64,000 bases of DNA from Metarhizobium sp964253915 (GCF_964253915.1 NZ_CAXUSG020000006.1:248001-312000); one strand, 5' to 3'. Counted from the stretch's first letter, positions 16,867 to 25,799 are shown. Program-made: numbers and translations. Notes: generated by a model not told the origin, from the letters alone.

Positions 16867-18054
16867 TCAAAAGAATGCCTGGATACCCGTCTGCGCCCGG
16901 CCGAGGATGAGCGCATGCACGTCGTGCGTGCCCTCGTAGGTATTGACCGTTTCGAGGTTCTGGGCGTGGCGCATGACGCCGTATTCGATCTGGATGCCGT
17001 TGCCGCCGTGCATGTCGCGGGCTTGGCGGGCGATGTCGAGCGCCTTGCCGCAATTGTTGCGCTTGACGATGGAGATCATCTCTGGCGCGAACTTGTGCTC
17101 GTCCATCAGGCGGCCGACGCGCAGCGAGGCCTGCAGGCCGAGGGTGATTTCCGTCTGCATGTCGGCCAGCTTCTTCTGGTAAAGCTGGGTACCGGCCAGC
17201 GGCTTGCCGAACTGCTTGCGGTCGAGGCCGTACTGGCGAGCGCGGTGCCAGCAATCTTCCGCAGCGCCGAGAACACCCCAGGAAATGCCGTAGCGGGCCC
17301 GGTTCAGGCAGCCGAACGGACCCTTGAGGCCGGAAACATTCGGCAGCAGCGCATCTTCGCCGACTTCGACGCCATCCATGACGATTTCGCCGGTGATCGA
17401 GGCACGCAGCGAAAGCTTGCCGCCGATCTTCGGCGCCGAAAGACCCTTCATGCCCTTTTCGAGAATGAAGCCGCGGATCTGGTTGTCATGTGCAGCCGAT
17501 TTTGCCCAGACGACGAAGACATCGGCGATCGGCGCATTGGAAATCCACATCTTCGAGCCGCGCAGGCGGTAACCGCCGTCGATCTTCTCGGCGCGGGTGA
17601 GCATGCCGCCCGGATCGGAGCCGGCATCCGGTTCCGTCAGGCCGAAGCAGCCGATCAGTTCGCCGGAGATCAGGCCCGGCAGGTATTTCTGCCGCTGTTC
17701 TTCCGAGCCGTAGGCCTGGATCGGATAGATCACCAGCGAGGACTGCACGCTCATCATCGAGCGGTAGCCGGAATCGATGCGTTCGACTTCGCGGGCAACG
17801 AGGCCGTAGGAAACATAACCGGCACCGGCTGCGCCATATTGTGCCGGGGCAGTGATGCCGAGAAGGCCGGTGCTGCCCATCAGGCGAAACAACTCGGCAT
17901 CGGTCTTTTCATCCAGATAGGCATCGTGAATGCGCGGCAGAAGTTCCGCCTGCGCAAAGGCTGCCGCGGTATCGCGGATCATGCGCTCTTCTTCGGTCAG
18001 CTGGTCTTCGATCAGGAAAGGATCGCTCCAGGAAAATTCCACACGTTCGGTCAT
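16867..18054 (-). CDS. gcdH: glutaryl-CoA dehydrogenase (acyl-CoA dehydrogenase family)
   Basis: This 395-residue flavoenzyme oxidatively decarboxylates glutaryl-CoA to crotonyl-CoA in lysine/tryptophan degradation. Acyl-CoA dehydrogenase signatures are GCFGLTEPDAGSDPGGM near 145-160 and the C-terminal NTYEGTHDVHALILGRA (in part) with the catalytic Glu. The spacing and the RARYGISWGVLGAAEDC region match GcdH better than short-chain acyl-CoA dehydrogenases. The second of two adjacent ATGs (18057, 18054) is chosen because GGAGG then lies 5 bases upstream. A divergent LysR gene lies 92 bp away, the arrangement expected for a dedicated regulator. Confidence 0.88.
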   Translation of the reverse strand: MTERVEFSWSDPFLIEDQLTEEERMIRDTAAAFAQAELLPRIHDAYLDEKTDAELFRLMGSTGLLGITAPAQYGAAGAGYVSYGLVAREVERIDSGYRSMMSVQSSLVIYPIQAYGSEEQRQKYLPGLISGELIGCFGLTEPDAGSDPGGMLTRAEKIDGGYRLRGSKMWISNAPIADVFVVWAKSAAHDNQIRGFILEKGMKGLSAPKIGGKLSLRASITGEIVMDGVEVGEDALLPNVSGLKGPFGCLNRARYGISWGVLGAAEDCWHRARQYGLDRKQFGKPLAGTQLYQKKLADMQTEITLGLQASLRVGRLMDEHKFAPEMISIVKRNNCGKALDIARQARDMHGGNGIQIEYGVMRHAQNLETVNTYEGTHDVHALILGRAQTGIQAFF

Positions 18055-18146
18055 CATCGCCTCCAAGGTTGAGCATGAAATAGCGCCGACACCCCTGCGA
18101 CGCAATCCACGTTTACGCATCGATCTATTCCATCTAGTAATAGGTG
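18055..18146. promoter_or_regulatory. divergent gcdH / LysR promoter region
   Basis: This 92-bp gap must contain both promoters and the LysR site. TTCCATCTAGTAATAGG includes short dyad symmetry around CTAG, but no clear T-N11-A operator stands out. Confidence 0.35.
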
Positions 18147-19055
18147 ATGATCGGTATACCACGAAAACTCCTGCCTTCGAGCAGCGCGCTGGCAGCTTTC
18201 GATGCGGTGGCGCGGCTGGGCAGTTTTTCGGCCGCCGCCCATGAGCTTTCGCTGACGCAAGGGGCGATCAGCCGGCAGGTGGCGGGTCTGGAGGAACAGC
18301 TGGGCACCCGGCTGTTCGAGCGCAACAGCCGCGGTGTCTTTCTCACCCCCGTCGGCACGGCCTATGCGGAAAGTATCGGCCCGGCGCTGCGAATGATCCG
18401 CCAGGCCTCGCTGCAGGCGATGACAAAGACCCAGGCCAACAGCCTGCACCTCGCCATCCTGCCGATGTTCGGCACCCGCTGGCTGATGCCGCGCATTCCG
18501 CGTTTCGTGGCGCGGCATCCGCACATCACCCTGAACTTCGCGACCCGCATCGGCCAGTTCGATTTCGAGCGCGAGAATATCGACGCGGCGATCCATATCG
18601 GCCAGCCGGATTGGCCGGGTGCGGTATCGACTTTCCTCATGGATGAATTTGTCGTGCCGGTCTGCAGCCCGGCCTTTTTCGCCCAACACAGGATCGAGGC
18701 GCCGGACGATCTCGTCGGCTTGCCGCTGTTCCACATGGCGTCGCGGCCGGGCGCCTGGGATCACTGGTTCGGCGCCCTCGGCCTGAAACCCGCTTCCGGC
18801 CGTGGCATGTGGTTCGAGCAATTCTCGAATGTCTCGCAAGCCTGTATCGCCGGCCTCGGCATTGCCCTGATGCCGCAATTCATGATCCGTTCGGAGCTGG
18901 AAAGTGGCCAGTTGCTGGTCGCCGTGCCGCATGCCGTCAAGAGCCCGAGCGCCTATTACATCGTGGCCCCGCATGCGCGTATGTCGCATGCGCCGGTGGC
19001 GGCGTTCATCGCGTGGATATTGGAGGAAGTGGCGGCGGAAAACCCGGCAGCTTAG
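18147..19055 (+). CDS. LysR-family regulator, GcvA/GcdR-like
   Basis: The 302-residue protein has a LysR winged helix-turn-helix at about 10-65 (ALAAFDAVARLGSFSAAAHE then LTQGAISRQVAGLEEQLGT in part) and a periplasmic-binding-like effector domain (about 90-295). The GcvA-type signature LGTRLFERNSRGVFLTPVGT (in part) is clear. It diverges from gcdH, so it probably responds to glutarate or glutaryl-CoA and controls gcdH; that is inferred from position. The start could be GTG 18144 or ATG 18147; neither has a strong ribosome site. Confidence 0.88.
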   Translation: MIGIPRKLLPSSSALAAFDAVARLGSFSAAAHELSLTQGAISRQVAGLEEQLGTRLFERNSRGVFLTPVGTAYAESIGPALRMIRQASLQAMTKTQANSLHLAILPMFGTRWLMPRIPRFVARHPHITLNFATRIGQFDFERENIDAAIHIGQPDWPGAVSTFLMDEFVVPVCSPAFFAQHRIEAPDDLVGLPLFHMASRPGAWDHWFGALGLKPASGRGMWFEQFSNVSQACIAGLGIALMPQFMIRSELESGQLLVAVPHAVKSPSAYYIVAPHARMSHAPVAAFIAWILEEVAAENPAA

Positions 19056-19124
19056 ACGATGCGGCCAGATCGGCAGTCGAAGCGCGCGCGGAAGGCTTTT
19101 GGGCAAACCGTCGCTGACGCCGGA

Positions 19125-19907
19125 TTACCGCAACAGGCCCTGACCACCATCCACCCAGATCGGGCTGCCCGTTACATGACGAGAGGCATCCGATGCCAGG
19201 AACACCACGACGTCGGCCACGTCTTCGCTCTTGCCTGCCTCGCCATGGGTTATCGGAATATCGCCTTCCGGCCAAACGACCGGAATTTCCGCTTCCTGTT
19301 TGCCCCGTTGCGTGGTGCTGTCTGGAATGTTGGTCTCGATCAGGCCGGGGCATACGGCGTTGACGCGGATCCGGTGTTTTCCAAGCTCCAGCGCCAGTTG
19401 CTGCACCATCGCCACCTGCGCCGCCTTGGTGGCGGTATAGGCGGTGGCGCCCGGCGTGGTGAAGGTCCGCGTGCCGTTGATCGAAGAAACGACGATGACC
19501 GAACCGCCGCCCGCCGCCTTGAGATGCGGCACCCCGTAATGCAGCGTCAGATAGGTGCCGCGGAGGTTGACGGCGATGGTCTTGTCCCACTCGGCAGGAC
19601 GAAGATCGTCGATCGGCGCCCAGACGCCGTTGATACCGGCATTGGCGACGATGATGTCCAGCCGTCCGAACCGCGCCACGAGGCTTTCGACGGACGCCTG
19701 CATGTCCGCTTCGTCGGCAATGTCGGCTGCAATCGGCAGGTCTTCGCCGCCGAGATGCCGGATCTCGGCGCAGGTCTGTTCGATGTCGGCTGCCGTGCGG
19801 CTCAGCACCCCGATTTTCGCCCCCTCGCGGGCGAGCGCCAGGGCCGTTGCCTTGCCGATGCCGGAACCGCCGCCGGTCACCAATGCCACCTTGCCGGTCA
19901 ATCTCAT
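19125..19907 (-). CDS. SDR-family oxidoreductase
   Basis: A 260-residue classical short-chain dehydrogenase/reductase. It has the NAD(P)-binding TGGGSGIGKA near 11-20, the NAGI motif near 88, the catalytic Ser in VVSSINGT and the YTATK motif (Tyr and Lys) near 155-160, and the PG motif in NAVCPGLIETNIP. Length fits the family. The ATG at 19907 follows GGGGAG; the long frame to 20531 overlaps a different gene and is not credible. The substrate is not evident. The divergent neighbour 81 bp away encodes a PhnD-like protein. Confidence 0.88.
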   Translation of the reverse strand: MRLTGKVALVTGGGSGIGKATALALAREGAKIGVLSRTAADIEQTCAEIRHLGGEDLPIAADIADEADMQASVESLVARFGRLDIIVANAGINGVWAPIDDLRPAEWDKTIAVNLRGTYLTLHYGVPHLKAAGGGSVIVVSSINGTRTFTTPGATAYTATKAAQVAMVQQLALELGKHRIRVNAVCPGLIETNIPDSTTQRGKQEAEIPVVWPEGDIPITHGEAGKSEDVADVVVFLASDASRHVTGSPIWVDGGQGLLR

Positions 19908-19988
19908 CCGCGGCTCCCCTGTCATGTCGGACCGTGATATCAACAGCGCGCCATTCGAAAAGTTCCGCCTCTCCATCCCGGTTGCCTC

Positions 19989-20798
19989 ATGCGTCTCGCC
20001 AGCCTCTCCATGTATGTCAGCCCGCCGCCGGTCGCCCGGGCACAGGAGGAGTTCTGGGCCTTTCTGCAGGATTGGCTGAGACAGGCGGGCCTTGCGGATG
20101 TGCCCGAGCGGCTCGATCGGTCGGTTGCTTATGATGCTGCATGGCATGACCCGGGCCTGCTTCTGGCGCAGTCCTGCGGATATCCTTACGCAAAATCGCT
20201 GCGCGGCGTCGTCCGGCTTGTCGCGACGCCCGTTTATGATCGGCCGGGCTGCGAGGGACCGTTGATGTGCAGCCTGCTGATTGCCCGCCGGGACAGTGCC
20301 GGTGCCAGACTTGCGGATTTCCGAGGGAAGGTTGCTGCGCTCAACGCATACGACAGCAATTCGGGCGCCAATCTTTTTCGCGCCTCGGTGGCGTCGCTGG
20401 CTGGTGGCGAACGTTTCTTCGCCTCGGTGGTCGAAACGGGCAGTCATGCGGCCAGCATCGATGCCGTTGCCGCCGGCCTGGCCGATATCGCGGCAATCGA
20501 TTGTGTCACCTACGGCAATTTTTCCGCCCATGCGCCGGAACGCGTTTCCGGCCTCACGATCATCGGGGAGACGCCGAAAGGACCAGGCCTGCCCTTCGTG
20601 ACCAGAGCTTCAGCTTCCGACGAGGAAGTGGAGATGTTGCGGCAGGCGCTTGCCGCGGCGATCGTCGCACCCGGCCTTGCGCCGGCGCGGGCTGCGTTGG
20701 CGCTTAAAGGCTTCGCCGTTCTCGACGACGCAGCTTATCAAGGGCTGCTGGATATGGAAAAGGCTGCGGAAGCCGCAGCCTATCCCGTCATCGCGTAA
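19989..20798 (+). CDS. PhnD-like substrate-binding-fold protein lacking a signal peptide
   Basis: This 269-residue protein resembles the phosphate/phosphite/phosphonate ABC binding-protein family (PhnD-like): SLMCSLLIARRD, AYDSNSGANLFRASVASL and ETGSHAASIDAVAAGLADIAAIDCVT (quoted in part: SHAASIDAVAAG) match the two-lobed fold. Unlike transported binding proteins it starts directly with the mature fold (MRLASLSMYV) and shows no hydrophobic signal sequence, and no permease or ATPase gene is nearby. It may be a cytoplasmic ligand-binding protein. It ends 7 bp from the convergent Tim44-like gene. Ligand unknown. Confidence 0.75.
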   Translation: MRLASLSMYVSPPPVARAQEEFWAFLQDWLRQAGLADVPERLDRSVAYDAAWHDPGLLLAQSCGYPYAKSLRGVVRLVATPVYDRPGCEGPLMCSLLIARRDSAGARLADFRGKVAALNAYDSNSGANLFRASVASLAGGERFFASVVETGSHAASIDAVAAGLADIAAIDCVTYGNFSAHAPERVSGLTIIGETPKGPGLPFVTRASASDEEVEMLRQALAAAIVAPGLAPARAALALKGFAVLDDAAYQGLLDMEKAAEAAAYPVIA

Positions 20799-20805
20799 TG
20801 ACCAA

Positions 20806-21786
20806 TCAGGCGGACTGGATGGCCGAAAGCTGCCAGTCGGTGCCGCTCTTGCGGACGAAGGTCCAGAGCTCCACGGTCTCGCTCGGATTGACGGCATCGC
20901 CATCGACGACCTTGCCGGTGGTGCGGTCGACCAGCGCATCGATGCTGGAATAGCGCATGGCAAGGGTCGCATAGTCGAGCGGGCCTTCGCGCCAGGCTTC
21001 GGAAATGTCGCCCTGCAGCAGCTTGACATCGGAGACCGTGTTGCGCACGCCGTTGGTGGCGTTGTCGCCGAGTTCTTCCGCGAGGTAAGACATGGCTTCG
21101 GGCGTCGCGAGACGGCGCAGTGCCGGATAATCTTCGCGTCCATAGGCCGTCTGGACTTCAGTCAGCAGCGCTTCGAAGCGATCGAGGTCGGCCGGCGACA
21201 GCTGGATGTCCTGCGTCACCGGTTTGGTGGCGCGGGGCGTGGCTGCCGAGCCGGAACCCATGCCGGGAATCTGGAAACCAGGCTTGTTGCCGCCGGCACC
21301 GGCATAAGCTTCCCGCTGCATGTTGCCGCCGGCGGGATAGGCCGACGCCTGGCGACGATTGGCGAGGAACCGCATCAAGAGCATGCCGAGACCGACGATC
21401 AAAGCGATCTGCAGCAGCATGCCGAGGAAACCCATCATGCCGCCGAAGCCGCCGCCGAGCAGCATGCCGAACAGGCCGCCGAGCAACAGGCCGCCAAAAA
21501 GCGTCCTGCCGAAGCCGCCGAAGAGGCCGGGGCGCTGTGCCTGCTGCTGGCCGACATTGCGTTGCGGCTGGGCAGAATTCTGCTGGGTCATGGTGCGGTT
21601 GATCGGCGAGGCATCGGACGGCGCCGTGCGGGTGACCGAAGGCGTATCGAACGTCCGGCTGCCACGGCTGCCGAAGCCGCCGCTTGCCCGCCGCGCCTCG
21701 GCCACATCGATGGCGGCGAGCGACAAGGCAAGGCCGATCGCAAGCGCAGCGACCAGGCCGGAATAACGCGAAAGACGACGTAACAT
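20806..21786 (-). CDS. Tim44-like domain membrane protein
   Basis: The 326-residue protein has an N-terminal signal/anchor (about 8-30, YSGLVAALAIGLALSLAA), a Ser/Gln/Arg-rich linker, a Gly-rich hydrophobic region (about 88-140, including LFGGLLLGGLFGMLLGGGFG in part) that may form one or two membrane spans, and a C-terminal Tim44-like domain (about 190-326) ending VELWTFVRKSGTDWQLSAIQ. Such proteins are common in alphaproteobacteria as predicted inner-membrane proteins of unknown role. The ATG at 21786 follows GAGGAGAA. Confidence 0.85.
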   Translation of the reverse strand: MLRRLSRYSGLVAALAIGLALSLAAIDVAEARRASGGFGSRGSRTFDTPSVTRTAPSDASPINRTMTQQNSAQPQRNVGQQQAQRPGLFGGFGRTLFGGLLLGGLFGMLLGGGFGGMMGFLGMLLQIALIVGLGMLLMRFLANRRQASAYPAGGNMQREAYAGAGGNKPGFQIPGMGSGSAATPRATKPVTQDIQLSPADLDRFEALLTEVQTAYGREDYPALRRLATPEAMSYLAEELGDNATNGVRNTVSDVKLLQGDISEAWREGPLDYATLAMRYSSIDALVDRTTGKVVDGDAVNPSETVELWTFVRKSGTDWQLSAIQSA

Positions 21787-22183
21787 TCAGTTCTCCTCAC
21801 GCGCGATGATGATGTGCGCGCGATCCCCATATAGTGAGCGCTGCGCAGAATATAAGAGATTTACCGTTATCCGGCGTGTCTTTGGCGGCGGGAGCGGGTT
21901 AAATCCGGGAAATTTCGGCCGGGTCATGCAAAAAATTCGGGCATGCCGCCGCCGGAAAAAACGGCTGTTGCCGTTTGGGCGGCGGCTTTCTTTGCCGCCT
22001 CGGGAAATCTTTTCCTTGCCATCGCGGTACGGCAACAACTATTTCAAACAGGCCGCAAAGATCGCAACAATCGTCCCATGAAAAGCCGGCGATATCGATA
22101 AGATGGCGCCCGAGAGGTGGGGCAGGACGCGGTGCTGAGAGTCCTACGCGAATTTTCATTCTGTCTATTTGGGGAGTATTCAT
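21787..22183. promoter_or_regulatory. divergent region with structured metY leader
   Basis: This 397-bp gap separates the Tim44-like gene from metY. The last ~80 bp before metY can fold: GCCC (22108-22111) pairs with GGGC (22120-22123), and AGGAC (22124-22128) pairs with GTCCT (22141-22145). I looked for the SAM-II aptamer common before alphaproteobacterial methionine genes and did not find its conserved GCTAAA-type 3' block. A short upstream reading frame overlaps the structure. Confidence 0.4.
22103..22138 (+). CDS. possible 11-codon leader peptide upstream of metY
   Basis: ATG at 22103 opens a frame encoding MAPERWGRTRC and stopping at TGA 22136-22138, 45 bp before metY. The last sense codon is Cys, and the stop falls in the loop of the AGGAC/GTCCT hairpin. 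GATAAG upstream is only a weak ribosome site. A cysteine-sensing leader is conceivable for a sulfhydrylase gene, but an ORF this short can arise by chance. Confidence 0.25.
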   Translation: MAPERWGRTRC

Positions 22184-23476
22184 ATGACTGAAAACCTTCG
22201 TCCCGAAACGCTGGCGCTCCATGCCGGCTGGCGAGCCGATCCTGCGACCGGTGCCGTCGCCGTTCCGATCTACCAGACGACCTCGTTCCAGTTTCGCGAT
22301 GCCGAACATGCCGCCAATCTCTTCGCGCTGAAGGAACTCGGCAACATCTACACCCGTATCGGCAACCCGACGGTCGACGTGCTCGAAAAGCGCCTGGCCG
22401 CGATCGAAGGCGGCGTTGCCGCGCTCGCGCTCGCCTCGGGACAGGCGGCATCGGCCTTCGCGATCCAGAACCTGGCGCGTGCCGGCGACAACGTCGTCAC
22501 CTCCACCGATCTTTACGGCGGTACCTGGAACCTCTTCGCCAACACGCTGAAGGACCAGGGCATCGAAGTCCGCTTCGTCGACCCGGCCGATCCGGAAGGC
22601 TTCCGCCGCGCCACCGACGACAAGACCCGCGCCTATTACGCCGAAACCCTGCCGAACCCGAAGCTCACCGTCTTCCCGATCGCCGAAGTGGCTGCCATCG
22701 GCCGTGAGTTCGGCATTCCGCTGATCGTCGACAACACCGCGGCACCGATCCTGACGCGCCCGCTGGAGCATGGCGCTGCCATCGTCGTTTATTCGGCAAC
22801 GAAGTACATCGGCGGCCACGGCACCTCGATCGGCGGCGTCATCATCGACGGCGGCAATTTCGACTGGGAGAAGCACAAGGAACGCCAGCCGGCGCTGAAC
22901 ACGCCGGACCCGAGCTATCACGGCGCCGTCTGGTCCGAAGCCGTCAAGCCGCTCGGCCCGGTCGCCTACATCATCAAGGCCCGCGTCACGCTGCTGCGCG
23001 ACCTCGGTGCGGCCCTGTCGCCGTTCAACGCCTTCCAGCTGATCCAGGGCTTGGAAACGCTGGCGCTGCGCATCGAGCGTCACTCCTCGAATGCGACGGC
23101 CGTGGCAAAATTCCTCGCCGAGCAGTCGGATGTCGTGAAGGTCATCCATCCGTCGCAGCACAGCGGCGTTAACCGCGAGCGCGCCGACAAGTACCTCAAG
23201 GGCGGTTTCGGCGGCCTCGTCGGCTTCGAACTCAAGGGCGGCCTGGAAGCCGGCCGCAAGTTCATCGATGCGCTGAAACTGTTCTACCACGTCGCCAACA
23301 TCGGTGACGCCCGCAGCCTGGCGATCCATCCGGCCACCACCACCCACTCGCAGCTTTCCGAAGCCGAACAGGCTGCCAGCGGCGTATCGGCCGGTTACAT
23401 TCGTCTCTCGATCGGCATCGAGCACATCGACGACATCCTCGCCGATCTGAAGCAGGCGCTGAACGCAGCGCGCTAA
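22184..23476 (+). CDS. metY: O-acetylhomoserine (thiol)-lyase, PLP enzyme
   Basis: MetY makes homocysteine from O-acetylhomoserine and sulfide, the direct-sulfhydrylation route to methionine. The 430-residue protein is a Cys/Met-metabolism PLP enzyme: ALHAGWRADPATGAVAVPIY (in part), YTRIGNPTVDVLEKR, IVDNTAAPILTRP, and the PLP lysine (about 207) in YSATKYIGGHGTSIGG. The extra length relative to MetZ or MetB (~390) indicates the MetY type. The ATG at 22184 follows GGGGAG. It is monocistronic with a terminator 15 bp after the stop. Confidence 0.92.
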   Translation: MTENLRPETLALHAGWRADPATGAVAVPIYQTTSFQFRDAEHAANLFALKELGNIYTRIGNPTVDVLEKRLAAIEGGVAALALASGQAASAFAIQNLARAGDNVVTSTDLYGGTWNLFANTLKDQGIEVRFVDPADPEGFRRATDDKTRAYYAETLPNPKLTVFPIAEVAAIGREFGIPLIVDNTAAPILTRPLEHGAAIVVYSATKYIGGHGTSIGGVIIDGGNFDWEKHKERQPALNTPDPSYHGAVWSEAVKPLGPVAYIIKARVTLLRDLGAALSPFNAFQLIQGLETLALRIERHSSNATAVAKFLAEQSDVVKVIHPSQHSGVNRERADKYLKGGFGGLVGFELKGGLEAGRKFIDALKLFYHVANIGDARSLAIHPATTTHSQLSEAEQAASGVSAGYIRLSIGIEHIDDILADLKQALNAAR

Positions 23477-23491
23477 ATCGCGCATATAGAA

Positions 23492-23519
23492 AGACCCCGG
23501 CTTTCTTGGGCCGGGGTCT
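23492..23519 (+). terminator. intrinsic terminator after metY
   Basis: AGACCCCGG (23492-23500) and CCGGGGTCT (23511-23519) form a 9-bp stem with a 10-base loop. The following CCTCTGCTTTT gives only a modest T-run. It separates convergent genes. Confidence 0.7.
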
Positions 23520-23551
23520 CCTCTGCTTTTGCGACGATCATTATCGCCGTA

Positions 23552-24520
23552 TCAGGCGGCGAACCATGTCGGGTCCAGATGGACGCCGAGGCCGATGGTC
23601 GATTGCAGATTGGCGATGTTTTCGCTGCTTTCCGAAAATCCGAGCAAGGCATCGGCAACGCTGCGCCCGCTCTTGATCTGGTCGACCCAGTAGGCGATGC
23701 CGGCGGCATCCGGCTGGCGGTCGAGAACGTTGACATAAAAACGCGTGACGATGTCTTCGGTCGTCGGGTTGCTGCCGTAAATGCTGCGAAATTCGTCGGA
23801 AGACGCGAAGCCTGCGGCAACGTCGCGTAAACTGGCGCCGTGATCCAGCGCATTCACCCAGTAGGACAGGCCGCCCTTGTCCGGGGTGCGATTGAAGGCC
23901 GCCTCATAGACGCGGTAGGCCTGTGCGGCCAGGCTGTCGAAGGCGACGATTTCGTCGGTGAAAACCAGGCGCTCGATGCCGGTCAGCGTGTCGGTGCCGT
24001 CGCGCGACGCGGTCTTGTCGGTCACGGTTATCGTGCCGTTTTGACTGGCTATGCCGTAGTCCGCGGCCGCGCCGCTATAGACGGAAAGGTCGAATCCGCC
24101 TTTGCCATTCACCTTGTCGTCGCCACTGCCTGCAAAAAACTTCTCGGCCCGGTCGGATCCATCGAAGGTGTCGTTCCCGGCAAAGGCTGCCTTGACCAGG
24201 GCGCTGAGATCGTCGGTGGCCGGTTGCTTGAAAGGAACGTTGGGTACATCGGTGACGCTTTCGTAGACGATGCTGCCGCCGACGCTCGTTCGACTTAGTC
24301 CGGTGATCGTCCCGCCAGTAACGAATTCGAATGTGCCATCGGGTTTGGTGACGACATCAATGGAGAGATTGTTTCCCGTTATCCGCAATTCGAAATTCGA
24401 AGGCGTGGATACAACCATCAAAGTGCTGGAAGATGATGTGATGTTAAATCCGGAAATAGACATCTCGAAAAGAGATGACGTCGGCGCTCCGGCGACGGCA
24501 AAATCCGTATAAACTGTCAT
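23552..24520 (-). CDS. DUF4214-domain protein with short RTX-like segment
   Basis: The 322-residue protein has an N-terminal beta-rich part (about 1-130), a short hemolysin-type calcium-binding-like stretch (AGNDTFDGSDRAEKFFAGSG and DDKVNGKGGFD, about 132-160), and a C-terminal DUF4214 domain (about 205-305) with the repeats VYEAAFNRTPDKGGLSYWVN and VNVLDRQPDAAGIAYWVDQI (each in part). Proteins of this make-up are usually exported by type I secretion through a C-terminal signal and are found at rhizobial cell surfaces. No signal peptide and no secretion genes are visible nearby. The ATG at 24520 follows GAGGAGGGG. Function unknown. Confidence 0.8.
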   Translation of the reverse strand: MTVYTDFAVAGAPTSSLFEMSISGFNITSSSSTLMVVSTPSNFELRITGNNLSIDVVTKPDGTFEFVTGGTITGLSRTSVGGSIVYESVTDVPNVPFKQPATDDLSALVKAAFAGNDTFDGSDRAEKFFAGSGDDKVNGKGGFDLSVYSGAAADYGIASQNGTITVTDKTASRDGTDTLTGIERLVFTDEIVAFDSLAAQAYRVYEAAFNRTPDKGGLSYWVNALDHGASLRDVAAGFASSDEFRSIYGSNPTTEDIVTRFYVNVLDRQPDAAGIAYWVDQIKSGRSVADALLGFSESSENIANLQSTIGLGVHLDPTWFAA

Positions 24521-24638
24521 TTTCCCCTCCTCTTTATTAGTTAATAGTATGGAGGGAATTATTTTTGTCAATTCTATTGTCTAGTTCGAATTTGATTTCT
24601 CTTTTGTCAAGTTTGAGCTTCTATCCCATGGCAGGCTA

Positions 24639-25799
24639 CTATGAATTCAGGTGAAAACGCCCGGTCTCCTGAAAAAGCTTGCGCACCGGTTCGTTGGCCG
24701 AATGCGCGCGGATGTTGCGCCAGTGGCGATCGAGGTTGAGCCCGATCTTCGTGGCGCCGGCATCGGCCAGTTCGAACAGGGCATTGGCGCTCTCCGCGGC
24801 AATGCGGCTGGTCACGACCCGGGCGGCAGCGGTGGACAGCGTCGCCTCGGTCTCCTGGGTGTCGTTGCCGTTGATCTGCGCAAAATCGATCTTCTTGCCG
24901 GCGCGCTCGAGCAGGGCGGTGGCCGCTTCGAGTTCGGTCGCCAATTGCCCGATGCGGGATTGCAGCAGCGGATCGCCAGCCTCCCTTGCCGCCCTGCTGC
25001 GGATGAAGCCGAGAAGGTCGGCAAAGGCGGCGCGGGCGATGCCGAGATCGATGCCGGCGTGGATGATCTGACCGATGGCGGCGATGGTGGAATGCGGGTC
25101 CAACGTCCTGTCGCGCACAACGGAATCGGCATTGATGTAGACGTTCTGCAGGACGGTCGTGCCGCTGGCGGCGGTGCGCTGGCCAAAGCCGTCCCAGTCG
25201 TCGATGACCTGCACGCCGTCGGCTTTGCGCGACAGAATGCCGAAGACGGGTTTTTCCTGGGGATCGAGGGCCGCGACCACGACCCAGTCGGAAAAAAGCA
25301 CGCCGGTCGAATAATATTTGCGGCTGTTGATGCGATGGCCGATGCCATCGGGGGCAAGACGTGTCGCCTCTGCGCCCTCCGCATGCGGCTGTTCGATGAT
25401 CGCCCCGGCGAAAAGATCGCCGCCCAGCGCCCGCGCATAGAAGAATTTCTTCTGTTCCTCGCTCCCCGCCAGGCGAAGCGCCTCGATGAACTGGAAATGG
25501 CTTTGCGGTACCTCGGCGATGGCGCTGTCGGCTTGGGCCAGGATGGCGATGACATCGGCAAGAACCGCGTTGGAAACGTCGATGCCGTCATATTCGCTCG
25601 GCACGGTGATGCCCAGCAGCCCGGATTGCGCCAAAAGGTCCAGCTCGGCATAGGGCAGGATGCGGTTGATGTCGCGGTCGCTCGCCCCGGGCGCGAATTC
25701 GCCGGCAAGAGTGCGGGCGATATCAAGGGCTTCCTCCTCGCTGGCGATGCGGTGCGCGACTGGCCGTGTGCGGTCGTGAAGATGCGATACGGTTCCCAT
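24639..25799 (-). CDS. sfnB: SfnB-family acyl-CoA-dehydrogenase-like flavin monooxygenase
   Basis: The 386-residue protein belongs to the acyl-CoA dehydrogenase/DszC-type flavin-dependent family used in sulfur scavenging, closest in appearance to SfnB. Visible landmarks are the N-terminal helical domain, GAIIEQPHAEG near 130, INSRKYYSTGVLFSDWVVVAA (in part) near 155, and the C-terminal DRHWRNIRAHSANEPV, where the monooxygenase group carries HWRNxRTHT-like residues in place of the dehydrogenase catalytic Glu. SfnB proteins act with FMN reductases on organosulfur compounds; no reductase or sulfonate transporter is adjacent. Start ATG 25799; divergent from the serine hydrolase gene. Confidence 0.75.
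   Translation of the reverse strand: MGTVSHLHDRTRPVAHRIASEEEALDIARTLAGEFAPGASDRDINRILPYAELDLLAQSGLLGITVPSEYDGIDVSNAVLADVIAILAQADSAIAEVPQSHFQFIEALRLAGSEEQKKFFYARALGGDLFAGAIIEQPHAEGAEATRLAPDGIGHRINSRKYYSTGVLFSDWVVVAALDPQEKPVFGILSRKADGVQVIDDWDGFGQRTAASGTTVLQNVYINADSVVRDRTLDPHSTIAAIGQIIHAGIDLGIARAAFADLLGFIRSRAAREAGDPLLQSRIGQLATELEAATALLERAGKKIDFAQINGNDTQETEATLSTAAARVVTSRIAAESANALFELADAGATKIGLNLDRHWRNIRAHSANEPVRKLFQETGRFHLNS

Noticed and set aside
21787..22183. SAM-II riboswitch upstream of metY
   Set aside because: Expected from family knowledge, but the conserved aptamer core and the GCTAAA-type 3' block were not found by eye.
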